From F1-60-MAGs104 sp964355975 (GTDB lineage: Bacteria; Planctomycetota; Phycisphaerae; Phycisphaerales; SM1A02): 64,000 bases of DNA. Below are positions 16,477 to 25,776 of this stretch, in pieces. The stretch covers positions 1 through 64,000 of the forward strand of contig CAYHFW010000002.1 in NCBI GenBank assembly GCA_964355975.1. Direction: 5' to 3'. A model generated the notes under the pieces. That model did no database searches and was not told where the DNA came from. It saw only the letters and a program-made list of their open reading frames with translations. The position numbers and the translations under genes are program-made. Each line of letters begins with the position of its first letter. The first letter of the stretch is position 1.

Positions 16477-17046
16477 ATGAAAAAGAGCACAGCAATTCGA
16501 ATCGGGCTTCTCGCACTCGTCATCATCACGATGGGTGGACTTGCGTACGCAGCGAACCGTGGAGGCGACGGCGCGGTGACGAACACTTCAAAGACCCCGC
16601 CAGCGAAGGCTAAGAGTGGGCTGCCGATCGAAGCTGTCACATTGCAAGGCAAAGTCTTTCAACTTGAGGTCGCAGCGAACCAAGCCGATATCGCGCGTGG
16701 GCTTGCGATGCGAACCGAGATTGCGGCCGGTACGGGCATGATCTTCGTCTTTTCTGCAGGCAATGAGCGCTCATTCTGGATGAACGAGTGCCTGATCGAT
16801 ATGGATATCGCTTTCCTCGCTCCAGATGGAACGGTGCTCAGAGTTCACACGATGAAGAAAGAAGAACCGCGCGGCGAACGCGAACCAATTGCCGATTACC
16901 ACGAACGATTGGAGCGGTACACCAGTGGTCCCGGCGCACAGTTTGCCATCGAGACACCAGCAGGAACCAACGACGCACTCAAGATCAAGCCTGGCGTCAA
17001 GATCGATCTCAATCGTCAGAACTTGCTCCGGCACTTGCCACGCTGA
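16477..17046 (+). CDS. DUF192 membrane-anchored protein
   Basis: The 189-residue protein has an N-terminal signal/anchor (about 6-26, IRIGLLALVIITMGGLAYA), a short linker and a DUF192 domain. The domain is recognisable by IARGLAMRTE, GTGMIFVF, RSFWMNECLIDMDIAFL and an RVHTM...PGAQFAIE end. The family is widespread and exported, with no established biochemical role. The start ATG at 16477 follows a GTG at 16471 that could also serve. It is 22 bp downstream of hmgA and may share its transcript. Confidence 0.88.
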   Translation: MKKSTAIRIGLLALVIITMGGLAYAANRGGDGAVTNTSKTPPAKAKSGLPIEAVTLQGKVFQLEVAANQADIARGLAMRTEIAAGTGMIFVFSAGNERSFWMNECLIDMDIAFLAPDGTVLRVHTMKKEEPRGEREPIADYHERLERYTSGPGAQFAIETPAGTNDALKIKPGVKIDLNRQNLLRHLPR

Positions 17047-17060
17047 AACCCATCGAGAGG

Positions 17061-18353
17061 TCAGCGCGCGGGGATCACGATTCCGCTGCAGGAGCCAAAT
17101 CCGATGCGCGGCAATCCATCGCGCTCGCACCACGCGCGCATGATGACTTCGTCGCCATCCTGCAAGAACTTTCGCTCACTTCCGTCGGCAAGTTTGATCG
17201 GTTCGGTGCCGCGCCATGTGCGCTCGAGCAGGCATCCACGCGAATCAGGAGTCGCACCTGAGACTGTGCCGCTTGCGAGAAGATCACCTGCGCGCAAGTT
17301 GCACCCGCCACTCGTGTGATGCGCAATCATCTGAGCGATGGTCCAGTACATGTCTTTGAAATTTCCGCGACTGATTCGAGTTGCTGGGATGCCATCCTTG
17401 CGCATCGCTGCGCTGGCGATCGAGACCTCAAGGTGCACATCAAAGAGCACATCGTTGGTCGCGCGCAGATATGGCAGCGGCTCTGGATCGCCCACGGGAC
17501 GCGCGGGCAGCGGCACGCGGTAGGGTTCGAGTGCGTCGAGCGAGACAACCCATCCTGAGAGTGTCGACGCGAAGTTTTTCGCGAGGAAGGGTCCGAGCGG
17601 TTGGTACTCCCACTTCTGCATGTCACGCGCGCTCCAATCATTGAGCAACACGAGACCGAAGACGTGTTCGAGCGCATGGTCGACTGGGATCGACTCTCCG
17701 AGCGCGTTGCCGGTTCCGATGAGCGCGCCAACTTCGAGTTCGTAGTCCATCAACTTGCACGGACCAAAGGTCGGCGGGCCCGCATCGTTCGAGACGGTTT
17801 GACCGCTCGGACGGCGAATGGCGCTTCCAGATGCAACGATCGAACTGGAACGACCGTGGTATCCGATGGGCATGTGCTTCCAGTTTGGAAGCAGCGGATT
17901 GTCAGGGCGAAACATGCTCCCAACATTCGTCGCGTGATTCAGCGAGGCATAAAAGTCGCTGTAGTCACCAATCGTGCAGGGAAGTCGCACCGTCACACTC
18001 CACTCCGGAAGCATGATCGAGTTGCGCAGCGGATGATCGCGCAACTCGGCGGTCTGCGCACCGAGCAAGCGCGTGAATTCGGCGCGCGCGCTTCGCCACG
18101 CAGTACGACCAAGCGACATGAACCCATTCAGCGACTCGCCACTCAACGCCGTTCGAATCGGCTCGTCAAGCCGCGCGAGAAACCCACCCTCGACGAGTGC
18201 GCGACAGTCGACGATCGATGCACCAATGCGAACCCCGATGCGCAAGCCGCGTCCCTCGCTGGCCACCACGCCAAAGGGCAGATTCGCAAGCGAAAAGTCG
18301 CCCGCAACATCGTTCGCTCCCTCGACCCACGACTGCAATGCGAGATCTGTCAT
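17061..18353 (-). CDS. fahA: Fumarylacetoacetase
   Basis: The 430-residue hydrolase performs the last step of tyrosine breakdown, giving fumarate and acetoacetate. Motifs are the catalytic-His segment NHATNVGSMFRP, then WKHMPIGYHGRSSS, the metal-binding DYELEVGALIG, and NDWSARDMQKWEYQPLGPF. It starts with an ATGA overlap on the stop of the upstream unknown gene, so the two are translationally coupled. A separate maleylacetoacetate isomerase was not found in the window. Confidence 0.96.
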   Translation of the reverse strand: MTDLALQSWVEGANDVAGDFSLANLPFGVVASEGRGLRIGVRIGASIVDCRALVEGGFLARLDEPIRTALSGESLNGFMSLGRTAWRSARAEFTRLLGAQTAELRDHPLRNSIMLPEWSVTVRLPCTIGDYSDFYASLNHATNVGSMFRPDNPLLPNWKHMPIGYHGRSSSIVASGSAIRRPSGQTVSNDAGPPTFGPCKLMDYELEVGALIGTGNALGESIPVDHALEHVFGLVLLNDWSARDMQKWEYQPLGPFLAKNFASTLSGWVVSLDALEPYRVPLPARPVGDPEPLPYLRATNDVLFDVHLEVSIASAAMRKDGIPATRISRGNFKDMYWTIAQMIAHHTSGGCNLRAGDLLASGTVSGATPDSRGCLLERTWRGTEPIKLADGSERKFLQDGDEVIMRAWCERDGLPRIGFGSCSGIVIPAR

Positions 18354-19282
18354 GCGGCACCGCCAGTTGGGGCTGCACGAACAACTTCCATCGCTACGAG
18401 ATCATCCCATGCCTCGTCGAACGAGCACGATCCGAAGGAATGGGCGAATCGACTGCGCGTCTCTTCGATTTCGTCGAGTGAGACTCGAACTCCATGCCAA
18501 CTCATCGCCGTCTCGCTGAACTCGATCTCGTCGACTGATCCAACTGTGAGGAAGCGAGTCAGCGCTTCAACATCGCACTTGCGGTTGTAAATGAAAGCGG
18601 CACCCAAGAGCACATTGAGGAATCCAAACTGTGTTGATCCCGCTGCATTGTTGAAGTGACAGAGCGCTCGGTGCAAACCCGCGGTCGCTTTGAATGGAAC
18701 ACCCGCCGACGCGCAGGCATGCATTGCACGCGCAAGATCACCCGCTGCCGGGTGCGCCTGCGGAGTCGTGCCGCCCGTGCGAAACTTCGCCCCCGCTTCT
18801 TCGCCGACGAGCGAGGCGATGATTCCGCGCGGATCGCTCTCGAGCGCAATCTCGAAGTACGGAAACATGTCATCTGGCAGGTGCGTGAGCGCTTGCTCGA
18901 TGGCTGAGGCATCGGACGCGCGAATTTCAAGTGCGTCGATGCGCATGGCCGCGCTTCCGACTTCGTCGTGCTGCTCATTGAAGGCGAGCACTCGATCGAG
19001 ATCTTTCACGAATTCAGGAGTACCCGCAGGCGACAGAATGCAAGAAATCGCCCACGCTCCGTGGGTTTCAGGAAGCACTGCTTCTGGAGCATGCCCGACG
19101 GCGAGTGTTGAAAGTTGGTCAAGCGATGCGACTGGCCAGATCAAACGACCAAGCATCCACTGGCGGTTGGATGCGTGCACCAGTGCGTAGTTGCGCACGA
19201 CTGTTGCAGGCTCGAGCTGCGCAGGCGGATAGAGACCGGCGTAGTCGACAACGGATTCAACGAGTGCGTGAACGCTTTGCAT
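18350..19282 (-). CDS. Uncharacterised protein coupled to fahA
   Basis: This 310-residue soluble protein has no recognised domain. Visible features are an N-terminal DYAGLYPPAQLEP segment, acidic loops, a central FPYFEIALE strand, PFKATAGLHRAL, and a FLNVLLGAAFIYN segment near the C-terminus. Alternating hydrophobic strands and helices hint at a barrel-like enzyme fold, but this is a guess. It overlaps fahA by 4 bp and shares a promoter (TATCGT 6 nt before the ATG, 19294-19289). The tight coupling implies a role near fumarylacetoacetate metabolism. Confidence 0.85.
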   Translation of the reverse strand: MQSVHALVESVVDYAGLYPPAQLEPATVVRNYALVHASNRQWMLGRLIWPVASLDQLSTLAVGHAPEAVLPETHGAWAISCILSPAGTPEFVKDLDRVLAFNEQHDEVGSAAMRIDALEIRASDASAIEQALTHLPDDMFPYFEIALESDPRGIIASLVGEEAGAKFRTGGTTPQAHPAAGDLARAMHACASAGVPFKATAGLHRALCHFNNAAGSTQFGFLNVLLGAAFIYNRKCDVEALTRFLTVGSVDEIEFSETAMSWHGVRVSLDEIEETRSRFAHSFGSCSFDEAWDDLVAMEVVRAAPTGGAA

Positions 19283-19294
19283 CGCCGCACGATA
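19283..19294 (-). promoter_or_regulatory. Leaderless-type -10 for the fahA operon
   Basis: TATCGT (19294-19289) ends exactly 6 nt before the ATG at 19282. Transcription would begin at or next to the start codon. Confidence 0.5.
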
Positions 19295-19309
19295 CGGCTT
19301 TCGCGCCGT

Positions 19310-20623
19310 TTAGTCTTCGACGAAGTTGAGATCGCGCCCGTAACTCTCTTGCAGAAGAAAGACTGCACCAACCGCGAGCGGCACGACGATCGCAGCGACA
19401 ATGGCGGCTGACTGCCATGGGGCGCTCGGCGATGCGCCGAGAATCTGCTCGGTGGATGTCCAGAGGAATGCGCTTCCAGCCGCCGACCAACGCACAAGAT
19501 TGGGCGCTGATGTTGCTGCGGTCGCGCGCAGATTTGTGCCGAACTGTTCCGCGGCGACTGTGACGAAGACTGCCCAGTATCCGCACCCGACACCAAGCAG
19601 AACAGCGCATGAATAGAAAGCGTTGAGGGAGAGTGGGCCAACTATGAAGTAGAGAACGATCGCGGCAGCTGTGAGTGCATGAAAGATCCAGAGCGCTTGC
19701 CGACGAGACTTCAGCCACTGGCTGAGCACGCCACTCGAGAGATCACCCACTGCGAGTCCGACATAACACCACATAATCGCGAGACCGGGGCTCGGGCGGG
19801 CACCTTCGGGCATCCCAAGGCTTGCACCGATCGAGTCGCAGTACTTGATCAAGATTGCGACAGAAAACCAAATCGGGATCGCGCAGAAGATCACACCGAG
19901 ATACCTGCGCAGGCGACTCCACGGCGTGAAGAGCAGCCAGAACGCGCCGCGCCCTGCGATGTGTTTGGCTTGAGTGGCACGAAACATTCCGCTTTCGACG
20001 ACTCCCATGCGCAGAAAGAGCAGCGCGAGTCCCATGATGCCGCCGATGAGAAACGCGGTGCGCCATTCAACAACGCGCGTGATGAAGTAGGCAACAATGG
20101 CGCCGCAGATTCCGACCGTCGCGATCGCGGTCGTTGCGAGACCCCGCCGTTCTTTGCTCACAAGTTCGCTCACGAGTGTGATGCCGGCACCCAGTTCACC
20201 CGCGAGACCAAATCCGGCGACAAACCGCAACACTCCATACTGTTCGATCGCTCCGCCGAGTCCAACCGAGTGCAACACTGCGCCCCATCCTGCGTTGGGC
20301 ACATCGGCGATGAATGCGTTGAGAATGTTGGCGATTGAATAGACGAGAATCGATCCGAAGAGCACTGAGAGACGACCGCGACGATCGGCCAACACACCCC
20401 AGACGATGCCGCCCACAACCAGTCCAGTGACTTGCAGATAATTGTCAAGCCAGAGTCCAACCGGCTTGAGTTGATCTGCAGCGATGCCAAGCGACTTGAG
20501 GCTCTCGACGCGCACGATTGCAAAGAGCAGTAGATCGAAGATGTCGACGAAGTAACCGAGCGCTGCGACGATGATCACGAGCGCCTTCGCGCGGCTTGAG
20601 ATCGATGTGCTGACATTTGCCAT
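19310..20623 (-). CDS. Major facilitator superfamily transporter
   Basis: The 437-residue protein has about 12 membrane helices. The MFS loop 2-3 motif GVLADRRGRLSVLFGS is clear, and the family of metabolite:H+ symporters is supported by the RFVAGFGLAGELGAGITLV segment in helix 4. The substrate is unknown; organic acids or aromatic compounds are possible given the neighbouring catabolic genes. The start ATG at 20623 has TACCGT 8 nt upstream. It ends 27 bp before the gene coupled to fahA on the same strand. Confidence 0.88.
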   Translation of the reverse strand: MANVSTSISSRAKALVIIVAALGYFVDIFDLLLFAIVRVESLKSLGIAADQLKPVGLWLDNYLQVTGLVVGGIVWGVLADRRGRLSVLFGSILVYSIANILNAFIADVPNAGWGAVLHSVGLGGAIEQYGVLRFVAGFGLAGELGAGITLVSELVSKERRGLATTAIATVGICGAIVAYFITRVVEWRTAFLIGGIMGLALLFLRMGVVESGMFRATQAKHIAGRGAFWLLFTPWSRLRRYLGVIFCAIPIWFSVAILIKYCDSIGASLGMPEGARPSPGLAIMWCYVGLAVGDLSSGVLSQWLKSRRQALWIFHALTAAAIVLYFIVGPLSLNAFYSCAVLLGVGCGYWAVFVTVAAEQFGTNLRATAATSAPNLVRWSAAGSAFLWTSTEQILGASPSAPWQSAAIVAAIVVPLAVGAVFLLQESYGRDLNFVED

Positions 20624-20647
20624 GCGTTCGAACGGTACCCTGACCTC
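20624..20647. promoter_or_regulatory. Bidirectional promoter with interlocked -10 elements
   Basis: Twenty-four bp separate two ATG codons. TACCCT (20636-20641, plus) ends 6 nt before the ATG at 20648. TACCGT (20637-20632, minus) ends 8 nt before the ATG at 20623. They share the TA at 20636-20637 within the palindrome GGTACC. Confidence 0.6.
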
Positions 20648-21112
20648 ATGAAGACAACCACATCCAATCGTTCCCTCGCTCTGCTCGTTGGCGCACTCGC
20701 CGTCGCTGGTATGGCCGCGTTCGTTTCGATTGGACTTCCTGTTCGCTCAAGTGATGCGAGTTCATTCGCGCCGACGGCCGCGCATTTCGTTGGCAACACC
20801 CCACAATTTGAGTACGCGCGCCTCGTCGTGACCGCGGCTCCCCAATCGACGCTGGTCTGGATCAACACGCCACTCGGCGCGGCATCCACAAAGGTCGGGC
20901 AAGGAGTGGATGGCACATTCGACTCGATCCTTGCTGCAATTCGCGCAACAACCGCCGAAGGTGGATTCGATGAACTCGCAGCGGGTCGACCAATGGATGA
21001 CATGATGCTCGTGCAATGGATGGGAAACGCACACTGGGAAATGGTCGCTGTCACACAGAATCAGGTCGATCAGGGCTCGACGACATCGTTCTTCTTCAAG
21101 CGCACGAAATGA
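20648..21112 (+). CDS. Exported/anchored hypothetical protein
   Basis: This 154-residue protein has an N-terminal hydrophobic segment (about 9-28, LALLVGALAVAGMAAFVSIG), suggesting an anchor or uncleaved signal, then a small globular domain. The domain contains FEYARLVVTAAPQSTLVW, a Gly/Asp-rich middle and MMLVQWMGNAHWEMVAVTQ, and ends in Lys/Arg. I do not recognise it. It is divergent from the MFS gene and upstream of cardiolipin synthase by 28 bp. Confidence 0.75.
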   Translation: MKTTTSNRSLALLVGALAVAGMAAFVSIGLPVRSSDASSFAPTAAHFVGNTPQFEYARLVVTAAPQSTLVWINTPLGAASTKVGQGVDGTFDSILAAIRATTAEGGFDELAAGRPMDDMMLVQWMGNAHWEMVAVTQNQVDQGSTTSFFFKRTK

Positions 21113-21140
21113 TCGATGGTCGAACGCACGCGAGAGCCGC

Positions 21141-22580
21141 ATGAGCGAACACTGGATCATCCTTGCACTCATCGCGGCAACGCTCGCCGAGGGCGCAGGA
21201 GTTTTCTTCGCAATCGATGCGATCGCGCGCGGACGTACCGCTCAAGGAACGGTTGCATGGGCGCTTGCGCTTGTTTTTGTTCCTCCCATCGCGGTGCCGC
21301 TCTACTTCATGATTGGCGCACGACGATTCGATGGCTACATCCGAGCGCGGCGGCGGGGCAATCAAGCGATCGACCAACTTGCGACCTATGCGAACGAAGC
21401 GATGGAGCCCTTCACGCTCGGCGGCGCTGGCTCGACTGAGCACGACCGACGTTCGGGGGCACGCACGGCGATCCAACGCCTTGCCCGCACCGATTGGACA
21501 ACAGGCAACCGCACCACCCTGCTCATCGACGGCGAGGCGACATTCGCTGCGATCCTCGCAGAACTCGAACTCGCAACACGCGACATTTGCATCCAGTTCT
21601 ATATCGTGCGTGCCGACGAACTTGGATGGCGATTGCATACCGCACTGCTCGCGGCAGCGGCGCGCGGAGTCACCGTGCGCTTTCTTTATGACTCACTCGG
21701 GTCGAAGGAGATCGCAGGCGCCTTCGTCGATGAACTGGTTGAGGCGGGCATATTCGCTGAGGCATTTCACAGTCGACGCAACTCGACGTGGTTTCGACTG
21801 AACTTTCGCAATCACCGCAAGATCGTCATCGTCGATGGCCGAACAGCATTCATAGGCGGCCACAATGTTGGACTTGAGTACCTCGGGCTCGACCCAGAAA
21901 TGGGTGCTTGGCGCGACACACACATTCGCATCGATGGCCCAGCGGTGCTTGCTGCGCAACTCTCGTTTGCTGAAGATTGGAATTCTGCCACCGGAACCGT
22001 TGCCGACTTGACATGGACCTGCGAGTCGCGCGGCGATGAAAGGGTGCTCATTGTGCCCAGTGGCCCAGGCGATCCATTTGAAACGTGCGCGCTGATGTTT
22101 CATCAGGTGATTCAGTCCGCACAACATCGACTTTGGATCGCATCACCGTACTTCGTTCCCGATGAGGGGATCGTCCTCAACCTGCAACTCGCCTCACTGC
22201 GCGGAGTCGATACGCGCATCCTGATTCCAGATCGCAGCGACAATCCATGGATTCATTTTTCGGCCTACTCGTACTACGAAGACATCATGCCAGCGGGCGT
22301 CGATCTCTACCGATACCACGGAGGGTTTCTTCATCACAAGGTCTTCTTGTGCGATGATGTTGCTGGAATTGGCACCGCAAACTTCGACAATCGTTCGTTT
22401 CGAATCAACTTCGAGGTCACCGTGATCGTTGCGGGAGGTCCGCTGGCCAATCAGGTCGAAGAGATGTTCGCACACGATTTGCAACGATCGACGCGGGCTT
22501 CGCTCTCTGACTTCACCCGCAAGTCGTCGTGGTTTCGCGCACGCGCACGCATCAGCCGGCTCATGTCCCCTTTACAGTAG
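21141..22580 (+). CDS. cls: Cardiolipin synthase (phospholipase D family)
   Basis: The 479-residue enzyme has two N-terminal membrane helices and two HKD catalytic motifs: HRKIVIVDGRTAFIGGHN in the middle and HHKVFLCDDVAGIGTANFD near the C-terminus. It condenses two phosphatidylglycerol molecules, or uses a related donor, to make cardiolipin at the inner membrane. Its length fits bacterial Cls. The 3' end overlaps the convergent TPR lipoprotein gene by 20 bp. Confidence 0.94.
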   Translation: MSEHWIILALIAATLAEGAGVFFAIDAIARGRTAQGTVAWALALVFVPPIAVPLYFMIGARRFDGYIRARRRGNQAIDQLATYANEAMEPFTLGGAGSTEHDRRSGARTAIQRLARTDWTTGNRTTLLIDGEATFAAILAELELATRDICIQFYIVRADELGWRLHTALLAAAARGVTVRFLYDSLGSKEIAGAFVDELVEAGIFAEAFHSRRNSTWFRLNFRNHRKIVIVDGRTAFIGGHNVGLEYLGLDPEMGAWRDTHIRIDGPAVLAAQLSFAEDWNSATGTVADLTWTCESRGDERVLIVPSGPGDPFETCALMFHQVIQSAQHRLWIASPYFVPDEGIVLNLQLASLRGVDTRILIPDRSDNPWIHFSAYSYYEDIMPAGVDLYRYHGGFLHHKVFLCDDVAGIGTANFDNRSFRINFEVTVIVAGGPLANQVEEMFAHDLQRSTRASLSDFTRKSSWFRARARISRLMSPLQ

Positions 22581-23424
22581 GAACGCTCGACTTCAACTGC
22601 TCTGTGAGTTTCGCCGCCGCTGCGGGATTGGTCTTTGCCAATTGGGCCACCGTCGCCGCTGCCGCGTCAGTGTCACCACTCCACGACTGCACACGCGCGA
22701 GCGTTCCAAGTGTCTGCGGCGAATCGGGAGCCAACTTCACAGCACGCTGTGCTGCAAGCAGCGCGCCATCCTTGTCTCCAGCGCGAAAGAGAAATCCGCT
22801 CTTCCAGATGAACGGCTCTGGGTCACAAGGCGCACTTACTTCAGCGGCGAGCCAAGTATCGAGCGCCCCCGCCGTGTCACCCGTCGTCCAGAGCGCTGCA
22901 CCTCTCCAGCAACGTGCTTCGACCGACTTGTCGAGATTCGCCCAAATGCGAAAGTCTTCTGCGGCGCCTACTGCATCGCCCGTCCGCATGCGGCACTTGC
23001 CAAGTATCTCGTACGCCTCACCCGTCGTCTCAAACTTCAGCGAGTCGTTGGCATCGACGATTGCCTGCGGGTATGCACCCACGCGGTAGCGGGCGAAGCC
23101 GCGCATACGAAGTGCGAGCGCATCGGTCTTGTCGAGCGCGAGCGCGCGCGACGCAGCTTCGATCGCAGCGGGATATTTCTTCTGCGCGATGAACGCGTAG
23201 GCGAGACAGAGTTGCGTCTCTTTGTTCGCGCCATCAGCCCCAGCCTGCGCCGTGAGCTTCCTCACCGCCGCGGGGGCATCCGCATGAATCTCGGCCGCGC
23301 ACGGCAGCGAACTCATCGTGCGTGGCGGCGCGACACAGCCGGCGACCGCAACAGACAGTGCGATCATTGCGAGAGCAAGCGAAGATCCGGTGCGCGTTGG
23401 ACGATCGATGGTTGATGTGTGCAT
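22561..23424 (-). CDS. TPR-containing lipoprotein
   Basis: The 287-residue protein has a signal peptide with lipobox VAGC (Cys30), followed by about six TPR-like helical pairs (for example AAIEAASRALALDKTDALAL, SLKFETTGEAYEILGKC and AAQRAVKLAPDSPQTLGTLA). I start it at the ATG at 23424, which has a GAAAGG Shine-Dalgarno-like sequence 5 nt upstream; the longer frame overlaps copA. It is 20 bp downstream of copA and probably co-transcribed. TPR proteins mediate protein contacts; no specific partner is evident. Confidence 0.85.
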   Translation of the reverse strand: MHTSTIDRPTRTGSSLALAMIALSVAVAGCVAPPRTMSSLPCAAEIHADAPAAVRKLTAQAGADGANKETQLCLAYAFIAQKKYPAAIEAASRALALDKTDALALRMRGFARYRVGAYPQAIVDANDSLKFETTGEAYEILGKCRMRTGDAVGAAEDFRIWANLDKSVEARCWRGAALWTTGDTAGALDTWLAAEVSAPCDPEPFIWKSGFLFRAGDKDGALLAAQRAVKLAPDSPQTLGTLARVQSWSGDTDAAAATVAQLAKTNPAAAAKLTEQLKSSVPTVKGT

Positions 23425-23443
23425 GATGGCCTTTCGAAGAGTG

Positions 23444-25708
23444 TTACCGCGTGGATGCATGGTGTGTACCCGAAGAATCGCTCGCATGCCCCGCCCCAAG
23501 GCTCTGGTGACCTTCTCGACTGAGGCGCCGACGAAGCCAGAGCGTGTTGCCAACAACCGAGAGGTCGGAGAGTCCCATCGCGGCCGCGGCGATCAACGGT
23601 CCCTTCGCTCCGAGCACCCCAGAGACTGCGAGTGGGATGGCAAGCGCGTTGTAGGCGAAGGCGAGGAAGAGATTCTGTCGCACGACAGCGAAAGTCTTGC
23701 GCGCGATATCGACGAGAACTGCAACGTCGCGTGGATCGTCGCGCAACAACATCACATCTGCGCTCTCAGTTGCAAGCGCGGTGGCGCTGCCCATCGCGAC
23801 ACCCACTGCCGCAGTCGCGAGTGCGGCAGCGTCGTTGATGCCATCCCCCACCATCATCACACTCTGGGCGTGCAGCCTGTTGATGACTGCGACCTTCGAC
23901 TCTGGAGTCTGCTCGCTGAAGACTTCACTGGGCGCAATGCCGACATCGTGCGCGATCTTCAGTGCCGCGGGCGCTCGGTCACCCGTAATGAGGGCGACGG
24001 CGCACCCTTGCGCTCGCAACTGACCAATCGCCTCGCGCGACTCTGCGCGCACCTCGTCGACCATGTGCAATCGTGCGATGAGCACATCATCGACCTCGAG
24101 GCGTGCGGATGCCACTTCGTCGCGACGAACCCGAACTCGCTTTCCGTCGCACATCACTTGCACGCCGATGCCCGCCTGCGCGCTGAAATCTGTCGCTTCT
24201 GGAATGCGCACGCCAGCCGCAGTGGCTGCAGCGACGACTGCCCTGCCCAGCGGATGCTCGCTTTGCAATTCAGCGGCGGCGGCGAGTGCGAGCACATCCG
24301 CTTCGCTGCTCTTGTTGTCGATGCGTTCAATGCGTTCGAGCACGGGCCGCCCCTTCGTGATCGTGCCTGTCTTATCAAATGCAACCGTTCGAAGACTCGC
24401 CACAGACTGCAGAATCGCCGCGTCTCGCACCAGTATTCCTCGGCGGCTCGCGGCGCCAGTTCCAACGACCAGTGCGAGAGGTGTTGCGATTCCGAGTGCG
24501 CACGGGCATGAAATGACGAGCACCGTCACTGCAGTGAGCGTTGCGACGGAGAGCGATGCGTTCCACCACCAACCAACAAACGTCGCAAGTGCAATGATCA
24601 ACACTGCGGGAACGAAAACCTGACAGACACGATCGGCCAGACGCTGGATCGGCGCCTGCGAGATCTGCGCGCGGTAGACGATTTGCGCGATCCGCCCCAC
24701 CGCCGAGTCGTTTCCTGTTGCAGTGACTCGCACAACAAGTGCTCCATCAAGCGGAATCGTTCCTGCACTCACCCTTTCTCCCACAGTGCGAACGACTGCG
24801 AGCGGCTCGCCGGTGAGCGAACTTTCGTCGATACTCGCCTGGCCTGCCGTGAGAATTCCATCGGTTGGGATACGCGCACCTGGGCGTACTGCGACTCGAT
24901 CACCGATTGCAATGTCGCTCAGTGCAACGAGTGAGGTGGTTGAGTCGTCGGCGAGGCGCTCGACGGTTTGCGGCTGCAATTGAAGTAACTCTTGAATCGC
25001 AGAGTTCGCTCGGTTGGCTGCGCGTGATTCGATCCAGTGCCCGAGGCTGATGATCGCCAACAGTGCGCTTGCCTCAGCAAAGTAGAGAGGAGCGTCGTGC
25101 ATTGCGTCGCCAAACCGTTGCGCAAAGAACGTGAATGCACTCAGCGAATACGCAGCAGAGACGCCGACCACCACCAACGTATCCATGTTGGTGCTCTTCA
25201 ATCGCAGTGCAGTCCAAGCACTCGAATAGAAGCCTCGGCCCGCGACGAGCAGCGAGATCGTTGCGCCAACGAACATCGCCCAACCGACCCATCCACTTGC
25301 ATGGGCGTGATGACCCGCGGTCCAGTGGAGTGTCTCGAGCACGATCCAGAGGCCTCCTGCAACATATGTGCTACGAGACCAGATGCGCAGTTGGCGTGCG
25401 AGCCGCGCCTGCGCCGATGCCCTGAGTTCGATGAGCGCAGCGAATCCATCGCCCGCCTTCTCTGGCGCAGTTCTCGCCAAGATTGCGGGCTCAAACCCCG
25501 CGCGGCGGATCGCCGCATGCAACGTTGCTTCGCTCGGACTCTCCCCAGCGATCGGCGTGATCATTGCAACCCCTGTTGCGAAGTCAACGTCGGCACGGTC
25601 GACCCCCGCCACGGCTGTCAGTTTCGCGCGCGCCGATGCTGCACACCCTGCGCAGTGCATCCCAGCGATCGAGAGTCGAATCGTTCGATCAGACGTTTGC
25701 GTCGCCAT
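23444..25708 (-). CDS. copA: Heavy-metal P-type ATPase (copper-exporting type)
   Basis: The 754-residue P1B ATPase has one N-terminal HMA domain with GMHCAGC (Cys19/Cys22), about eight membrane helices with the intramembrane metal site SCPCALG, the phosphorylation site DKTGTITKG, the HP motif SEHPLG and the hinge GDGINDAAAL. CPC and the HMA motif point to Cu(I)/Ag(I) export. I start at the ATG at 25708 because TATGAT, close to a consensus -10, lies exactly 6 nt upstream (25720-25715). The longer frame begins inside the promoter. It heads a pair with the TPR lipoprotein gene. Confidence 0.93.
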   Translation of the reverse strand: MATQTSDRTIRLSIAGMHCAGCAASARAKLTAVAGVDRADVDFATGVAMITPIAGESPSEATLHAAIRRAGFEPAILARTAPEKAGDGFAALIELRASAQARLARQLRIWSRSTYVAGGLWIVLETLHWTAGHHAHASGWVGWAMFVGATISLLVAGRGFYSSAWTALRLKSTNMDTLVVVGVSAAYSLSAFTFFAQRFGDAMHDAPLYFAEASALLAIISLGHWIESRAANRANSAIQELLQLQPQTVERLADDSTTSLVALSDIAIGDRVAVRPGARIPTDGILTAGQASIDESSLTGEPLAVVRTVGERVSAGTIPLDGALVVRVTATGNDSAVGRIAQIVYRAQISQAPIQRLADRVCQVFVPAVLIIALATFVGWWWNASLSVATLTAVTVLVISCPCALGIATPLALVVGTGAASRRGILVRDAAILQSVASLRTVAFDKTGTITKGRPVLERIERIDNKSSEADVLALAAAAELQSEHPLGRAVVAAATAAGVRIPEATDFSAQAGIGVQVMCDGKRVRVRRDEVASARLEVDDVLIARLHMVDEVRAESREAIGQLRAQGCAVALITGDRAPAALKIAHDVGIAPSEVFSEQTPESKVAVINRLHAQSVMMVGDGINDAAALATAAVGVAMGSATALATESADVMLLRDDPRDVAVLVDIARKTFAVVRQNLFLAFAYNALAIPLAVSGVLGAKGPLIAAAAMGLSDLSVVGNTLWLRRRLSREGHQSLGAGHASDSSGTHHASTR

Positions 25709-25720
25709 GCGCCGATCATA
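25709..25720 (-). promoter_or_regulatory. Leaderless-type -10 of copA
   Basis: TATGAT at 25720-25715 is followed by 6 nt and the ATG. It is one of the best -10 matches in the window and fixes the copA start. Confidence 0.6.
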
Positions 25721-25763
25721 GGAGCAGACCACGGCGCACCTGCGCTCTCACAGTGCAGCCTGA

Positions 25764-25776
25764 TACGCTCGCGACA
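25764..25776 (+). promoter_or_regulatory. Leaderless-type -10 of apt
   Basis: TACGCT at 25764-25769 lies 7 nt before the apt ATG. It is divergent from the copA promoter in a 68-bp gap. Confidence 0.5.

Noticed and set aside
23318..24511. 397-residue plus-strand frame opposite copA
   Set aside because: Antisense to a well-defined P-type ATPase and has no recognisable domain.
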